Source of the DNA: Spirochaetaceae bacterium
GTDB lineage: Bacteria > Spirochaetota > Spirochaetia > B11-G9
NCBI GenBank assembly: GCA_015493635.1
Contig: WGCU01000018.1
Span: 1-64,000 of the forward strand
Direction: 5' to 3'
Length of the DNA stretch: 64,000 bases
Positions within the stretch are counted from its first letter, which is position 1, and every line of letters starts with the position of its first letter. Below the pieces are notes generated by a model. It had not been told where the DNA came from. It did no database searches and worked only from the letters and a program-made list of their open reading frames with translations. This document shows, piece after piece, positions 1 to 8,546 of the stretch. The translations under genes were made by a program, and so were the position numbers.

Positions 1-101
1 ATGCTTTGAATCCTGATAGATGGAGCTCAAACCCAGTATTCTGGAACGAGATAAAAGAAGTATATCTTAATCCATCCTGGAAGAAATTGAAGGCATCATA
101 A
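1..101 (+). CDS. 3' end of an unknown gene, cut by the window edge
   Basis: An open frame enters from the left edge (codons in frame with position 3) and stops with TAA at 99-101, one base before the next ATG. The visible tail is about 32 residues and is rich in Trp, Asn and Pro (NPDRWSSNPVF, then EVYLNPSW). The general pattern recalls the C-terminal tails of some integrase-core transposases, but this is a weak impression from too little sequence. The tight spacing to the next gene suggests the two are co-transcribed. No function is assigned. Confidence 0.35.
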   Translation, partial: ALNPDRWSSNPVFWNEIKEVYLNPSWKKLKAS

Positions 102-102
102 A

Positions 103-570
103 ATGCTAAATATATTTCAAAGAACTGTGACATCTATCTTGACATATTCCGGTGAGCTGAGGAGGAATTTTTACAAGTTATCAAAGATCTATGAAAAGTT
201 TCTTAGTAAAAGATTCGTTCTTCATAATGAAGTTTTAATAAGTAAAGATATTTTGCATAATAGGTCGATGCTTGATGCATTACGGGAAGACTATAGAAAA
301 AGTGGTGGGCTACGCTGGACAGATAAATACCTAAGAGATTGCGGTATATTTTTTGTTTGTGAAACGATAGGTTTTGACAATGCTATTTCCATGCTAAAAG
401 TTTCCGGTACTAAACTATCAAATACGGATCGTTCTCGAAATTCAAGGTTAGTTGCACGAATGAGGGATGCAATGTTTAAATTTGGAGTTGCTAAAAATTT
501 ATCTAATAGCGGCCATCCCTTGGAACTTCAGGCATGTTTCAATCACTTAAAAGCAATTATCAGAAAGTAA
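103..570 (+). CDS. hypothetical protein of the integrated element
   Basis: This is a 155-residue soluble protein with no signal peptide or membrane segment and no domain I recognise. It is basic and Leu/Arg/Lys-rich with a predicted helical character. It follows the preceding partial gene by one base and is followed by a good hairpin terminator, so it looks like the last gene of an operon entering from the left. It lies on the integrase side of the tRNA-Gly gene and so is probably cargo of the integrated element. Function is unknown. Confidence 0.5.
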   Translation: MLNIFQRTVTSILTYSGELRRNFYKLSKIYEKFLSKRFVLHNEVLISKDILHNRSMLDALREDYRKSGGLRWTDKYLRDCGIFFVCETIGFDNAISMLKVSGTKLSNTDRSRNSRLVARMRDAMFKFGVAKNLSNSGHPLELQACFNHLKAIIRK

Positions 571-576
571 TGAATA

Positions 577-607
577 TTTTCCCCTACCTATTATGGGTAG
601 GAGAAAA
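577..607. terminator. hairpin terminator after the 155-residue gene
   Basis: A near-perfect inverted repeat pairs TTTTCCCCTACC with GGGTAGGAGAAAA around a TATTAT loop, seven bases after the stop codon at 570. The T-rich and A-rich flanks would let it work in either direction. The following 208 bases (608-815) are very AT-rich and I see no gene in them. Confidence 0.6.
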
Positions 608-815
608 TTGTTGTGTTCAAAGCAACTTTTCTATATTGTTATTTATTGTGCATATATGAAGCATTAAAATTAAAGATTAATTTAGAAAACTTTAAAAACT
701 TTTTATTTTTACAAATTACATAAGCAGAAATATATGTAAGCATCAAATAAACCGTGTCTTTGCAATAGGCTAAAAATGAGGCATATTTTCTGAAAAGACA
801 ACCTTGGAGGGAAAT

Positions 816-967
816 ATGTCAAAGAGACGGACAGGCAGAGAGTGGAATAAATTAATAGAATCCTGGAAAGAAAGCGGAGAATCCCAAGCTCCTATTACAG
901 TAGAAATAAAATATCACTTTCAACATTTGGGTACAGAATGAACTACCTGTCGCAAGCAGCGGGGTGT
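816..967 (+). pseudogene. degenerate IS66-type TnpA-like accessory ORF remnant
   Basis: An ATG at 816, with GGAGG 10 bases upstream, opens a 41-codon frame beginning MSKRRTGREWNK and reading WKESGESQA before it ends at 941. A different frame over 890-967 continues with SLSTFGYRMNYLSQAAG. Joined, these resemble the small IS66-family accessory protein with its motifs WxxxIxxWxxSGxSQ and LSxSTFxYR. The two halves are in different frames, so the gene is broken. A GTAAGC at 736-741 could be a relic of an IS66-type terminal repeat, but that is weak. From 968 to 1144 I see nothing. Confidence 0.5.
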
Positions 968-1144
968 CAACCATTATGGCTCTTGTATATGTGTTCATCC
1001 ATTCACATATTATTATACCACATCCCATATTCGCCCCAAGGGGTGGGTAATTAAACCCTCCTTAGATTAAAAAGAGAAAAAGCAAAATCAAAAGATTTGG
1101 GATTTACAAGTCTACATTTTAATTCAGGATGTATGGCTTTTCTT

Positions 1145-1684
1145 TCAAAACAGGGCCTTCTTTTCGTAATTTGCTAACCATTCATCAATTTTTTCCCGGT
1201 TGAAGATCAGGATACCGCCGGGTTTTGTAAATGGAATCTTACGGCGGTGAGTCATTTTGTATATGGTTGATTTTGCAATTCCGGTATATCGGGAAAGTTC
1301 ATCAATATCAAGATATTTTTTAAAGTTGAGATCTTCTTTTTGAGGCACCGATGTATCCTGCGGTTCCAGTAAATCTTCTGGTTCAGGGGACGTTATTAAA
1401 GAATTCTGAAAACCTTTAATCGGGAACCCCGCTATTATTTTGTCACGATCAATCTCAAGTTGATAAATAAGCTCTCTCAATGAATCAATATACTCTACGG
1501 CATCTTTGGGAAAAGGTAATTCACCATCATTTAAAAGGCTTTTAAAAGTAGATTCTTCACTTTTGAGTTCAATCTTGATTTCACGGATGAAAATATCTAG
1601 TCGTAAAATCATTTCTTTTGTATTAGTTAAGCTGAGTATTTCCCTTGTAATCTGTTTATAGCGTTCTCCGCCATTATTCTTCAT
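1145..1684 (-). CDS. excisionase-like helix-turn-helix protein
   Basis: This 179-residue protein has a helical N-terminal part (about residues 1-95), a Pro/Glu-rich linker (about 98-120), and a C-terminal winged helix-turn-helix of the excisionase/HTH_17 type (about 124-172). The key segment reads YLDIDELSRYTGIAKSTIYK, then KPGGILIFNREKIDEWL. Such domains bind DNA as excisionases or small regulators of integrative elements. It starts three bases after the integrase stop codon on the same strand, so the two are a unit. The long N-terminal extension is unusual for a plain excisionase, so it may also regulate the element. Confidence 0.7.
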   Translation of the reverse strand: MKNNGGERYKQITREILSLTNTKEMILRLDIFIREIKIELKSEESTFKSLLNDGELPFPKDAVEYIDSLRELIYQLEIDRDKIIAGFPIKGFQNSLITSPEPEDLLEPQDTSVPQKEDLNFKKYLDIDELSRYTGIAKSTIYKMTHRRKIPFTKPGGILIFNREKIDEWLANYEKKALF

Positions 1685-1687
1685 GGT

Positions 1688-2953
1688 TTATCTTAATAGT
1701 CCTTGAACAAAAGAAACGAGATCCTTTCTATCACGATCCGTTTCGTGAGAGTATATCATTTCTGTTACATCTTGTGAATTATGCCCAACGATTGATTGCA
1801 CAATTTTACTCGGTAGATCATGCATCGCATGTGAAACAAAGGCATGACGAAGATCATGGAATCTCACTTTTTTATATATTTCTGCCCGTTGTAAAGCACG
1901 GTTTAAGCCATTTGAAAGAGAAGCAGCGGTAATTGGTTTATTTCTGCTTTTCCTATTTGGAAAAACAAAGTCTTTGGGGCCTGGAGTACCATAAGGATAG
2001 GTATCAACAATTTCCTGTAGCGCTTCAATGAGTAAATCAGATAATGGCACATTCTTTCGTACATGTTCCCATTTAGGAGGCTTGAGTCCTTCACTATCGC
2101 TATATGACCTGATTATTTGACAAAAGCCTGTATCTAAATTGAGTGAATCAAAAAGTAAGCCTCTAGCTTCTCCTATTCTGGCTCCTACAGTGAAACAGAA
2201 TAAAGCAGCAGCATAACTTACAAAGTCATCGGAATAGTTTGATTTCCATAGTTCGGGTTTGAAAAGTCTTTTTGCTTCAGATATTTCAAGAATGGCATTG
2301 GCTCTCTTTTCCCTTGAAGCTAATTTTTGTTTCCGTTCGGATACACGTTTTACCCGTAATCCAGGATGTGATTGAAGTATTCCCATTTCTACTGCCCAAC
2401 TAAGTCCAACCCATACTGCTTGTCGAACTTTATTAACAGAAGCAGGGGAAAGAATATAGTCTTGCTTTCTGGAGGAGTTCTTTCGTTTAGAAGGTGGTTG
2501 GATATCTCCTGCTGACAAAGCATTACGCCATTCAAGCAAGTTTTGATGATTTAATTTTTCGAGAGTTGTAATTTTTCGATTCAAAAAATAAGGCAGGAAG
2601 TAATCTTCAATCAAAAGTCTATTGTTATAAATATAGTGTTTTGAATACGTTCTTCCCGTTTCAGACTGCTTACTTTTAAGATACTCACTTTTATCAGGGT
2701 CCCAAAGGTTGAGAAAGTATTCTTTTAAACTAATCTTGCTTGTAGAAGTAATTCCCTCTTTTAACCATTTCTGGGCTAATCGATCTGCTTGTCGTTCTGC
2801 TTCTTTAGTCCCGACTCGAATCCCTGTACTTTTCATTTTTATATAACTTCCAGTACCTGATGGGTTAAGAAAACCAATATGGTAGATTCTTATTTCTTTA
2901 CCGGAATGCTTGTCTTTACCCTTGCGGGTTAATAAATGGTAAGCTTCAGCCAT
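1688..2953 (-). CDS. int: tyrosine recombinase (phage/ICE-type integrase)
   Basis: This 421-residue site-specific recombinase has the full catalytic set of the tyrosine recombinase family: R259 (GARIGEAR), H366 and R369 (FHDLRH), H391 (VGHNS) and the nucleophile Y401 (MIYSHETD). The N-terminal half holds an arm-type DNA-binding region and a SAM-like core-binding domain (about 73-200). It is encoded just downstream of, and on the same strand as, tRNA-Gly(TCC), with about 120 bases between, which is the standard arrangement for an integrase whose element inserted at a tRNA 3' end. The reading frame is intact. Confidence 0.92.
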   Translation of the reverse strand: MAEAYHLLTRKGKDKHSGKEIRIYHIGFLNPSGTGSYIKMKSTGIRVGTKEAERQADRLAQKWLKEGITSTSKISLKEYFLNLWDPDKSEYLKSKQSETGRTYSKHYIYNNRLLIEDYFLPYFLNRKITTLEKLNHQNLLEWRNALSAGDIQPPSKRKNSSRKQDYILSPASVNKVRQAVWVGLSWAVEMGILQSHPGLRVKRVSERKQKLASREKRANAILEISEAKRLFKPELWKSNYSDDFVSYAAALFCFTVGARIGEARGLLFDSLNLDTGFCQIIRSYSDSEGLKPPKWEHVRKNVPLSDLLIEALQEIVDTYPYGTPGPKDFVFPNRKSRNKPITAASLSNGLNRALQRAEIYKKVRFHDLRHAFVSHAMHDLPSKIVQSIVGHNSQDVTEMIYSHETDRDRKDLVSFVQGLLR

Positions 2954-3044
2954 ATTTTCTCTCCTTATTTATAAGATAAGAAATACCGACTGATTTAGCC
3001 ACTGTTTTTCCAATTTGATTGTTTTTTAAATCTAGTAAAAAAAT

Positions 3045-3066
3045 AATTCCTTACATTGTAAGGAAT
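3045..3066 (-). terminator. hairpin after tRNA-Gly
   Basis: A perfect 9-base inverted repeat (ATTCCTTAC with GTAAGGAAT, loop ATT) lies just after the tRNA 3' end. On the minus strand it is followed by a run of T, so it fits a rho-independent terminator for the tRNA. Because it lies on the element side of the tRNA, it may have been brought in or preserved by the integration event. Confidence 0.6.
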
Positions 3067-3073
3067 TAAAAAC

Positions 3074-3144
<71 letters not shown>

Positions 3145-3176
3145 ATTAGGAGTACGTATACCCTTAATTTTGATGA

Positions 3177-3205
3177 AATATACTAAAAAATATCTTTAAG
3201 GTCAA
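3177..3205 (-). promoter_or_regulatory. sigma-70 type promoter of tRNA-Gly
   Basis: On the minus strand TTGACC (3200-3205) and TATATT (3177-3182) are separated by 17 bases. The predicted start site is about 25 bases upstream of the tRNA 5' end. Confidence 0.6.
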
Positions 3206-3238
3206 GTAGTCTTGAAAAGAGAAATCCTTGAAACCTTC

Positions 3239-3267
3239 TTGCAACTTATGTTTCAATAGAGTAGTAT
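3239..3267 (+). promoter_or_regulatory. sigma-70 type promoter of the PUR-domain gene
   Basis: TTGCAA (3239-3244) and TAGTAT (3262-3267) are separated by 17 bases, about 30 bases upstream of the ATG at 3297, which also has an AGAGGA Shine-Dalgarno. Confidence 0.5.
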
Positions 3268-3296
3268 GCCATTACTTTTTATAGAGGACGGTTGAA

Positions 3297-3530
3297 ATGG
3301 GGATCAGAGGTGAAGTTTTCTCTTCCAAGGCAAACTCGGAAAACAGAACGTATTTTTTTAATGTTAAGGAAAACAGGCATGGTGATTTGTTTTTAAATAT
3401 TGTTGAGAGTAAAAAACATGGTGAAGAAGGATTTGAACGTCATTCTGTGATTGTTTTTGATGAAGATTTGGAAAATTTTCTCTCGGGTTTCCAGCAGGCA
3501 ATTGATTTTATGAAGAAAAATTCACGGTAA
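3297..3530 (+). CDS. PUR-domain nucleic-acid-binding protein (BpuR-like, DUF3276)
   Basis: This 77-residue protein matches the single PUR-alpha-like repeat found in spirochaetes and Bacteroidetes. The motif RTYFFNVKENRHGDLFLNIV is close to what I recall of Borrelia BpuR, which binds DNA and RNA and affects translation. The protein is nearly all PUR domain: four beta strands followed by a C-terminal helix (NFLSGFQQAIDFMKK). It stands alone, and its last codons overlap the 3' end of rnhB on the other strand by nine bases. A regulatory role here is inferred from the family. Confidence 0.82.
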   Translation: MGIRGEVFSSKANSENRTYFFNVKENRHGDLFLNIVESKKHGEEGFERHSVIVFDEDLENFLSGFQQAIDFMKKNSR

Positions 3531-4073
3531 AATTCGAAAACTTCTCCGGTGAATGGGGGAAAGCCCTATTGCAAGGCATCTCTGGCGGTGAAGTTTGGTA
3601 GGATATCCTTTGTGCTTTTCAAAACCGTATCTGTTGTCAATCCATGAATAGCGGATCATCCAACGGTCTCTTGCAGTTTTTGCCAGAATTGATGCCGCCT
3701 GAATTTCCCTTATTTTGATATCTCCCTTAATTACTGCCGTGACGGGAACAGAAAGTTCCGGAGTAAATTTCCCGTCGACAAATACCTGTTCCGGACGTAC
3801 ATGCATCAAGTAAAAAGCTCTCTTCATGGCAAGAAGAGATGCATAGTGAATATTAAGATTGTCAATTTCTCCCGGCCAGACCCACCCGACGGCGTAATCA
3901 ACTGCTGCATCCATGATTATTTCCGACGCTGTGATCCTTTTCTTTTCAGAGAGAGCCTTTGAATCAGCCAGGAGATAAAAAGGGAAATCAGCAGAGAGTA
4001 TTACTGCCGCCGCAGTAACAGGCCCGGCGAGAGGTCCTCTCCCCGCTTCATCAATACCGCAAACAAGATTCAT
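3522..4073 (-). CDS. rnhB: ribonuclease HII
   Basis: RNase HII cleaves the RNA strand of RNA-DNA hybrids and starts removal of misincorporated ribonucleotides. The 183-residue protein has the family signature GIDEAGRGPLAGPV with D8 and E9, D100 (VDGKF), and the segment ASILAKTARDR with D136, giving the metal-binding acidic set. Length is typical. The ATG at 4073 has no Shine-Dalgarno, and a strong promoter ends six bases before it, so the mRNA is probably leaderless. It is divergent from smc. Confidence 0.95.
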   Translation of the reverse strand: MNLVCGIDEAGRGPLAGPVTAAAVILSADFPFYLLADSKALSEKKRITASEIIMDAAVDYAVGWVWPGEIDNLNIHYASLLAMKRAFYLMHVRPEQVFVDGKFTPELSVPVTAVIKGDIKIREIQAASILAKTARDRWMIRYSWIDNRYGFEKHKGYPTKLHRQRCLAIGLSPIHRRSFRILP

Positions 4074-4079
4074 GACTTA

Positions 4080-4109
4080 ATTCTAGAGTGCTTTACTGCC
4101 GGCTGTCAA
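4080..4109 (-). promoter_or_regulatory. promoter of rnhB, probably giving a leaderless mRNA
   Basis: On the minus strand TTGACA (4104-4109) and TAGAAT (4080-4085) are separated by 18 bases. Only six bases separate the -10 box from the rnhB ATG, so a start site seven bases after the -10 box falls on the A of ATG. Confidence 0.65.
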
Positions 4110-4190
4110 TGAGAGCGGCCTTCTTCCTTTTCATTTCTCTTTATGCTATAGTAATCCATATACTTTATTCTTGATGGTAACGGAGTTGGT

Positions 4191-6989
4191 GTGTTTTTAA
4201 AAAGCGTTGAAATATTTGGTTTTAAATCTTTTGCGGACAGAAGTAAAATAGAATTTACCGATGGTATTAGTGCTCTTCTTGGACCTAACGGCTGTGGTAA
4301 GAGTAATGTTGTTGACAGTATAAAATGGGTTCTGGGAGAACAATCCACCCGTATGCTCCGGGCAGAAAAAATGGAGGATATTATTTTTAACGGTACAGAG
4401 GGGAGGAAGGCTTTAAACGTTGCGGAAGTAACACTGACTCTCTCTAATGACGGGGGTATCCTGCCCATGGAAGTACCCGAGATTTCCATTAAACGTAGGC
4501 TGTACCGTTCCGGTGAAAGTGAATATTTTATCAACAATACTCCTGTAAAATTAAAAGAGCTGAAGGAACTCTTTTTTGACACAGGGATAGGGAAATCATC
4601 CTATTCGGTAATGGAGCAGGGTAAAATAGATCAGATTTTATCTAGCAAACCGGAGGAACGCAGGTATCTTTTTGAAGAAGCTGCGGGGATTACACGGTAT
4701 AAACAAAAAGGGGCAGAAGCTGAGCGGAAACTGCAGCGGACAGAAGAAAATATGCGCCAGGTGGAAAGTATAATATCCGAGGTTAAACGCACCTATGAAA
4801 CATTAAAAAAACAATCAGAGAAAACGGCACTCTACCGGGATTACAGAGAAAAAATCTTTAATCTAGAACTAGATCAGCAGCTTCTTAAACTTAAATCCTT
4901 TCTTGAAGCTGTAGAAAAGAAAGAGGAAAAACTTAACCAGACTATTGCAAAAAGAGACTTGTTAAAAGAAAAGATAGATTCCATAAATGAAGCTCTCGAA
5001 GAAAATCTTGATGTTGTAAATTCTATGGAATCTAAACTTATTGAAAACCAGAAACGTATTTATGGTATAGAAATAGAAAAAAGTAATCATGATAACCGGA
5101 TTGAAATGATACATGAACGGTCTGGAGAGCTAAAAAAACAGATTGAGACTGATACGGTACGGGAAAACGCAACTCGGGAAAAAATTTCACAGCTGAAAGA
5201 ACTTGTCAGTGAAAAAGAAAAAATACTTAAGGATTATGAATCCCGTTTAAAAGAAATAGATAAAAATATACGTGAGTTTACCGCCAGCATAGAAACAGCT
5301 GAAAATAGAATTGTTGAAAATGGAAACACAATACAAAGCCATGAAATGAAAATTGATAACCTGCAGGCTACCCGGGAAGATATCAGGAATAAACTACAGA
5401 GTATAACAGACAACATTGTTAATGAACTGGATCAGCGTCTGAAGGATACGGGATATTCTTATTCGAACAGGAAAGAAACAGAAGAAAGTATAACACAGCT
5501 CCTTGATAAAATTTCCCGCAAAATCCAGGGGAAGGTACATCTTCTTGATGATATGATTGCTACGGGAGCTTCAGACACTGTAGATAGTTCTGCAACGTTA
5601 AAAAAGATGAAAGAGGGACTTCTGGAGGTTTTTTCTAATGTTGAGATGCTTACAGTAAAAATTGATGACTTTAAGCAGGTTATTCCCTCTTTTATTGATG
5701 AATTTTTAGCTCCAGAAGGAATTATCACAAAAAAAAGGGAATTTGATGAAGCTTTGGAAAAATTAAAGCAGGAAATTTTGGAGAGAAAAGAAAAAATAAC
5801 TATTCTTGAACAGGAAAATAGTGATCTTAATAAAAGAATAAACGGATACCGAAATACTCTCCAGGAGCTTCACATCAATCAGGCTACCATTACTACACGA
5901 CGTAATACAACCAGTGAAAGCATTAACGCTGCAGAAAAAAATATACAAGAACAGAAACGTGAGCTTGAAAATATTACTTCATCCATTGCTACTCATAAAA
6001 CCCGTATCAGGGAAATAGAAAAGACCATACTGACAATTCAGAATGAGCATGGAGAACTTGTGAAACAGGAAAAGCTCCTTAAAAAAGAATTACAAAAACT
6101 TGAATCAGGGATCTCTTCCAGAAATAAAGATCTAATGACAAAAGAAAAATCTTTAAAAAGCCAAATGGAGGATCTTGGACGGACACAGAACAGTGTAGAG
6201 CTCCTCAAAATGGAACTTTCTGCTTTAAACACAGAAGTTAAAAATTTGTATGATAATTTTTTCGAAATACATGCAAGAGACTTAAAGGAGTTTGAATCCC
6301 GTGTGTTTGACATAAAGGAGTCTCCCAAACAGATACGTGAAAAATTATCAGGAGTAAAGGATAAATTACGATCTCTCGGCCATGTTAATCTTATGGCTGC
6401 CGAAGAGTTTGCTGAGATAAAAGAACGTTATGAGTTTCTTACCGGTCAGCTCGAAGATCTCTATAAAGCGAGAGAAGATTTGACAAGAGTTACAAAGCAG
6501 ATCCGTGAAGAGTCTACGGAACGTTTCCTTGATACCTATAATAAAATAAAAAAGAACTTCCACAGTATGTATAGGCGGTTGTTTGGTGGGGGGAGAGCAG
6601 AAATAAGGTTGTCTGATCCAGATGCTGTTCTTACTTCCGGTATCGAATTTTATGCTCAGCCTCCCGGAAAAAAACTTGAGAATATAGCACTTTTGTCAGG
6701 TGGTGAACGGTCTTTGACAGCTGTTGCTCTCTTGTTCGCAACCTACATGGTCAAACCGTCTCCGTTTTGTATTCTAGATGAGATAGATGCAGCACTCGAT
6801 GAAGCAAATATTAACAGATTTGTTACTCTGTTGATGGAATTTGGAGAAAAAACACAGTTTATTGTCATAACCCACAATAAAAAAACAGTAACAGGTGCTA
6901 AAACGCTGCTTGGTGTCACCATGGAGGAATCGGGAATATCAAAGCTGATAACAATTCGACTGGATGAAGAAAGTCAAAAGGATGCATAA
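4191..6989 (+). CDS. smc: chromosome segregation protein SMC (short spirochaetal form)
   Basis: SMC is the ATPase of the condensin-like complex that organises and segregates the chromosome. The N-terminal head carries Walker A GPNGCGKSN (about 31-39) and VVDSIKWVLGEQS. Long coiled coils follow, then the C-terminal head with signature LLSGGERSLTAVALLF and Walker B FCILDEIDAALDEAN (about 835-873). At 932 residues it is clearly shorter than the usual 1150-1200. The central part (about 395-545) does not look like a standard hinge. The start is GTG at 4191 with GGAG upstream. No scpA or scpB is nearby. Confidence 0.93.
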   Translation: MFLKSVEIFGFKSFADRSKIEFTDGISALLGPNGCGKSNVVDSIKWVLGEQSTRMLRAEKMEDIIFNGTEGRKALNVAEVTLTLSNDGGILPMEVPEISIKRRLYRSGESEYFINNTPVKLKELKELFFDTGIGKSSYSVMEQGKIDQILSSKPEERRYLFEEAAGITRYKQKGAEAERKLQRTEENMRQVESIISEVKRTYETLKKQSEKTALYRDYREKIFNLELDQQLLKLKSFLEAVEKKEEKLNQTIAKRDLLKEKIDSINEALEENLDVVNSMESKLIENQKRIYGIEIEKSNHDNRIEMIHERSGELKKQIETDTVRENATREKISQLKELVSEKEKILKDYESRLKEIDKNIREFTASIETAENRIVENGNTIQSHEMKIDNLQATREDIRNKLQSITDNIVNELDQRLKDTGYSYSNRKETEESITQLLDKISRKIQGKVHLLDDMIATGASDTVDSSATLKKMKEGLLEVFSNVEMLTVKIDDFKQVIPSFIDEFLAPEGIITKKREFDEALEKLKQEILERKEKITILEQENSDLNKRINGYRNTLQELHINQATITTRRNTTSESINAAEKNIQEQKRELENITSSIATHKTRIREIEKTILTIQNEHGELVKQEKLLKKELQKLESGISSRNKDLMTKEKSLKSQMEDLGRTQNSVELLKMELSALNTEVKNLYDNFFEIHARDLKEFESRVFDIKESPKQIREKLSGVKDKLRSLGHVNLMAAEEFAEIKERYEFLTGQLEDLYKAREDLTRVTKQIREESTERFLDTYNKIKKNFHSMYRRLFGGGRAEIRLSDPDAVLTSGIEFYAQPPGKKLENIALLSGGERSLTAVALLFATYMVKPSPFCILDEIDAALDEANINRFVTLLMEFGEKTQFIVITHNKKTVTGAKTLLGVTMEESGISKLITIRLDEESQKDA

Positions 6990-6992
6990 AGA

Positions 6993-7328
6993 GTGAAAAT
7001 GTATTTTATTATTGTTGGACTTGTAGCTGCCATTGCTGTTTCCATCACTGTTATCATTATGTTACCAGGATACCTTACCCAAAAAAGAGCGGACAAAGTC
7101 TCCGTTCAGAAGAAAATAAAAAAAATTGATCTGCTTTCTGCATATAAAATCCCCGAAGAGTATTCAACGCTTATTCATGAACAGTGGAAACATTTTTATG
7201 TACCTGTTAAAAAGTGGAAGGATGAAGATATCGCAAAATACTGGATTGATCCCAACGTGATGGCTCTTCAGTTCCTTGAAAAAAAGAACAATACTCTGGT
7301 TGAAAATATACTGAATAAATATGATTAG
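6993..7328 (+). CDS. small membrane-anchored hypothetical protein
   Basis: This 111-residue protein has one N-terminal membrane segment (about 4-27, FIIVGLVAAIAVSITVIIML) followed by a short basic stretch and a charged domain rich in Trp, Tyr and Lys, for example EQWKHFYVPVKKWKDEDI. It starts with GTG three bases after the smc stop codon and overlaps the next gene by eight bases, so the three are transcribed together. I do not recognise a family. A cytoplasmic or periplasmic location of the C-terminal part cannot be settled from sequence. Confidence 0.65.
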   Translation: MKMYFIIVGLVAAIAVSITVIIMLPGYLTQKRADKVSVQKKIKKIDLLSAYKIPEEYSTLIHEQWKHFYVPVKKWKDEDIAKYWIDPNVMALQFLEKKNNTLVENILNKYD

Positions 7329-8484
7329 GTATACGGGCTTTTTTGTTATTCTTGTTATCATCATTTCATGTACTTCTATTGATAAACCAAAACTTGTAAC
7401 ATTTTTGGAACCGGAGACTCCTTCTTTTGAAAAATCAATTGATAAAGCTGCTTATTTGCCCGAAATACCTGTCATTAGTCAACCGGAAAATAAAATACCT
7501 GTTTCAGAAAAACCATCAGCGGTTATCTGGCGCGATGCAGCACCAAAAAAAAATAAATATTTTTATAAAAATGTCCCCCTGCCTGAAATACCTGCGGCAT
7601 TACATCTTCCTGTATCAGCTGCCCCCCGGGTTTCCCTGCCTGCTCCTAAACAGAGTGCAGCAGTGGTACAAGCGCATCCTGCTGCTGTTCTGTTACTTCC
7701 GGATAAAGACGTAACTGTTTACAACAGGGATAAAATCGTTCTTCCATTACCTGGTACTGGTTGGATTTTTATGGGTTCTGTTCCTTCGGAAGGAATTGTT
7801 TTTGAAGACAAGATTACACCTCGTACCAATGATGTTTTTTACTTTACCGCTCAATCATACGGCGAATTTGTACTTACCTTTGAAAAACAGCGCATATCTG
7901 TTTCCAAAAATGAAAAACAGAGAATTTTACTCCATCTGAAAGAAAAGAAGGATACAGGAGTGTTAGAACCTGCTGCAGCTTCAAAGCATGAAGTAATTCC
8001 TGTTGAAAAAACTCTTGAAGAACTTGTAAAATCGGGAGAATATCAGAAGGCACTGCTATCATACAAGCGGCATGATGTACTGATGGGGATCCTTAAAGAA
8101 GGTGTTAATTCTGGAAAACTATCCGCTCTTATATTTTTTTACAATAAAATATTTGAAGATACGGGTGAGAATATAGACTTTAATGATGAAAAGTTTCTGG
8201 AATTATCAATTGATGCGGCAAAAATTCTGATTAAACAAGGTCTTGTAAAGCAGGGAGCTCAACTTATTGAGCGATGTCTCTCTTTTAATAATGGGAAATC
8301 CGGAAATGATGCTCTTCTTTTTATTCTCGGTACTGTTTATCAAAATGAATCATCAGTAAGGGATGAGAAAAAAGCGGTTTATTACTATCGGAAACTCCTT
8401 GATGAGTATCCGGCCAGTATCTATTGGGATACCGCTCAAAAAGAGTATATGTTTCTCAAGCGTAGGTACATAGATGTCCGTTGA
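7321..8484 (+). CDS. exported lipoprotein with TPR-like C-terminus
   Basis: The N-terminus is a lipoprotein signal: MIRYTGFFVILVIIISC with the lipobox Cys at 17. A Pro-rich linker (about 20-120) leads to a small beta-rich domain (about 125-200). The last 160 residues (about 225-387) are helical and TPR-like (EYQKALLSYKRHD, KKAVYYYRKLLDEYPAS). This layout of lipid anchor, Pro-rich spacer and TPR is common in spirochaetal envelope scaffolds. It is the third gene of the smc transcription unit. The exact partner is unknown. Confidence 0.7.
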   Translation: MIRYTGFFVILVIIISCTSIDKPKLVTFLEPETPSFEKSIDKAAYLPEIPVISQPENKIPVSEKPSAVIWRDAAPKKNKYFYKNVPLPEIPAALHLPVSAAPRVSLPAPKQSAAVVQAHPAAVLLLPDKDVTVYNRDKIVLPLPGTGWIFMGSVPSEGIVFEDKITPRTNDVFYFTAQSYGEFVLTFEKQRISVSKNEKQRILLHLKEKKDTGVLEPAAASKHEVIPVEKTLEELVKSGEYQKALLSYKRHDVLMGILKEGVNSGKLSALIFFYNKIFEDTGENIDFNDEKFLELSIDAAKILIKQGLVKQGAQLIERCLSFNNGKSGNDALLFILGTVYQNESSVRDEKKAVYYYRKLLDEYPASIYWDTAQKEYMFLKRRYIDVR

Positions 8485-8487
8485 TAG

Positions 8488-8517
8488 TTGACAAATGAAG
8501 CTCTTTTACGGTATAAC
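8488..8517 (+). promoter_or_regulatory. sigma-70 type promoter of the ffh-rplS operon
   Basis: TTGACA (8488-8493) and TATAAC (8512-8517) are separated by 18 bases. The expected start site is about 20-25 bases upstream of the ffh start, right after the end of the preceding gene. Confidence 0.7.
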
Positions 8518-8546
8518 AGCCTAAAACTCTGAAGGTAATGAAAGGA

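Noticed and set aside
3045-3066. The perfect dyad beside tRNA-Gly as the attachment core of the element
   Set aside because: It is better explained as a tRNA terminator with a T-run, and no second copy was seen to the left.
4106-4582. Long antisense frames over smc and other genes
   Set aside because: They lack ribosome sites and family similarity, and the opposite strand is clearly coding.
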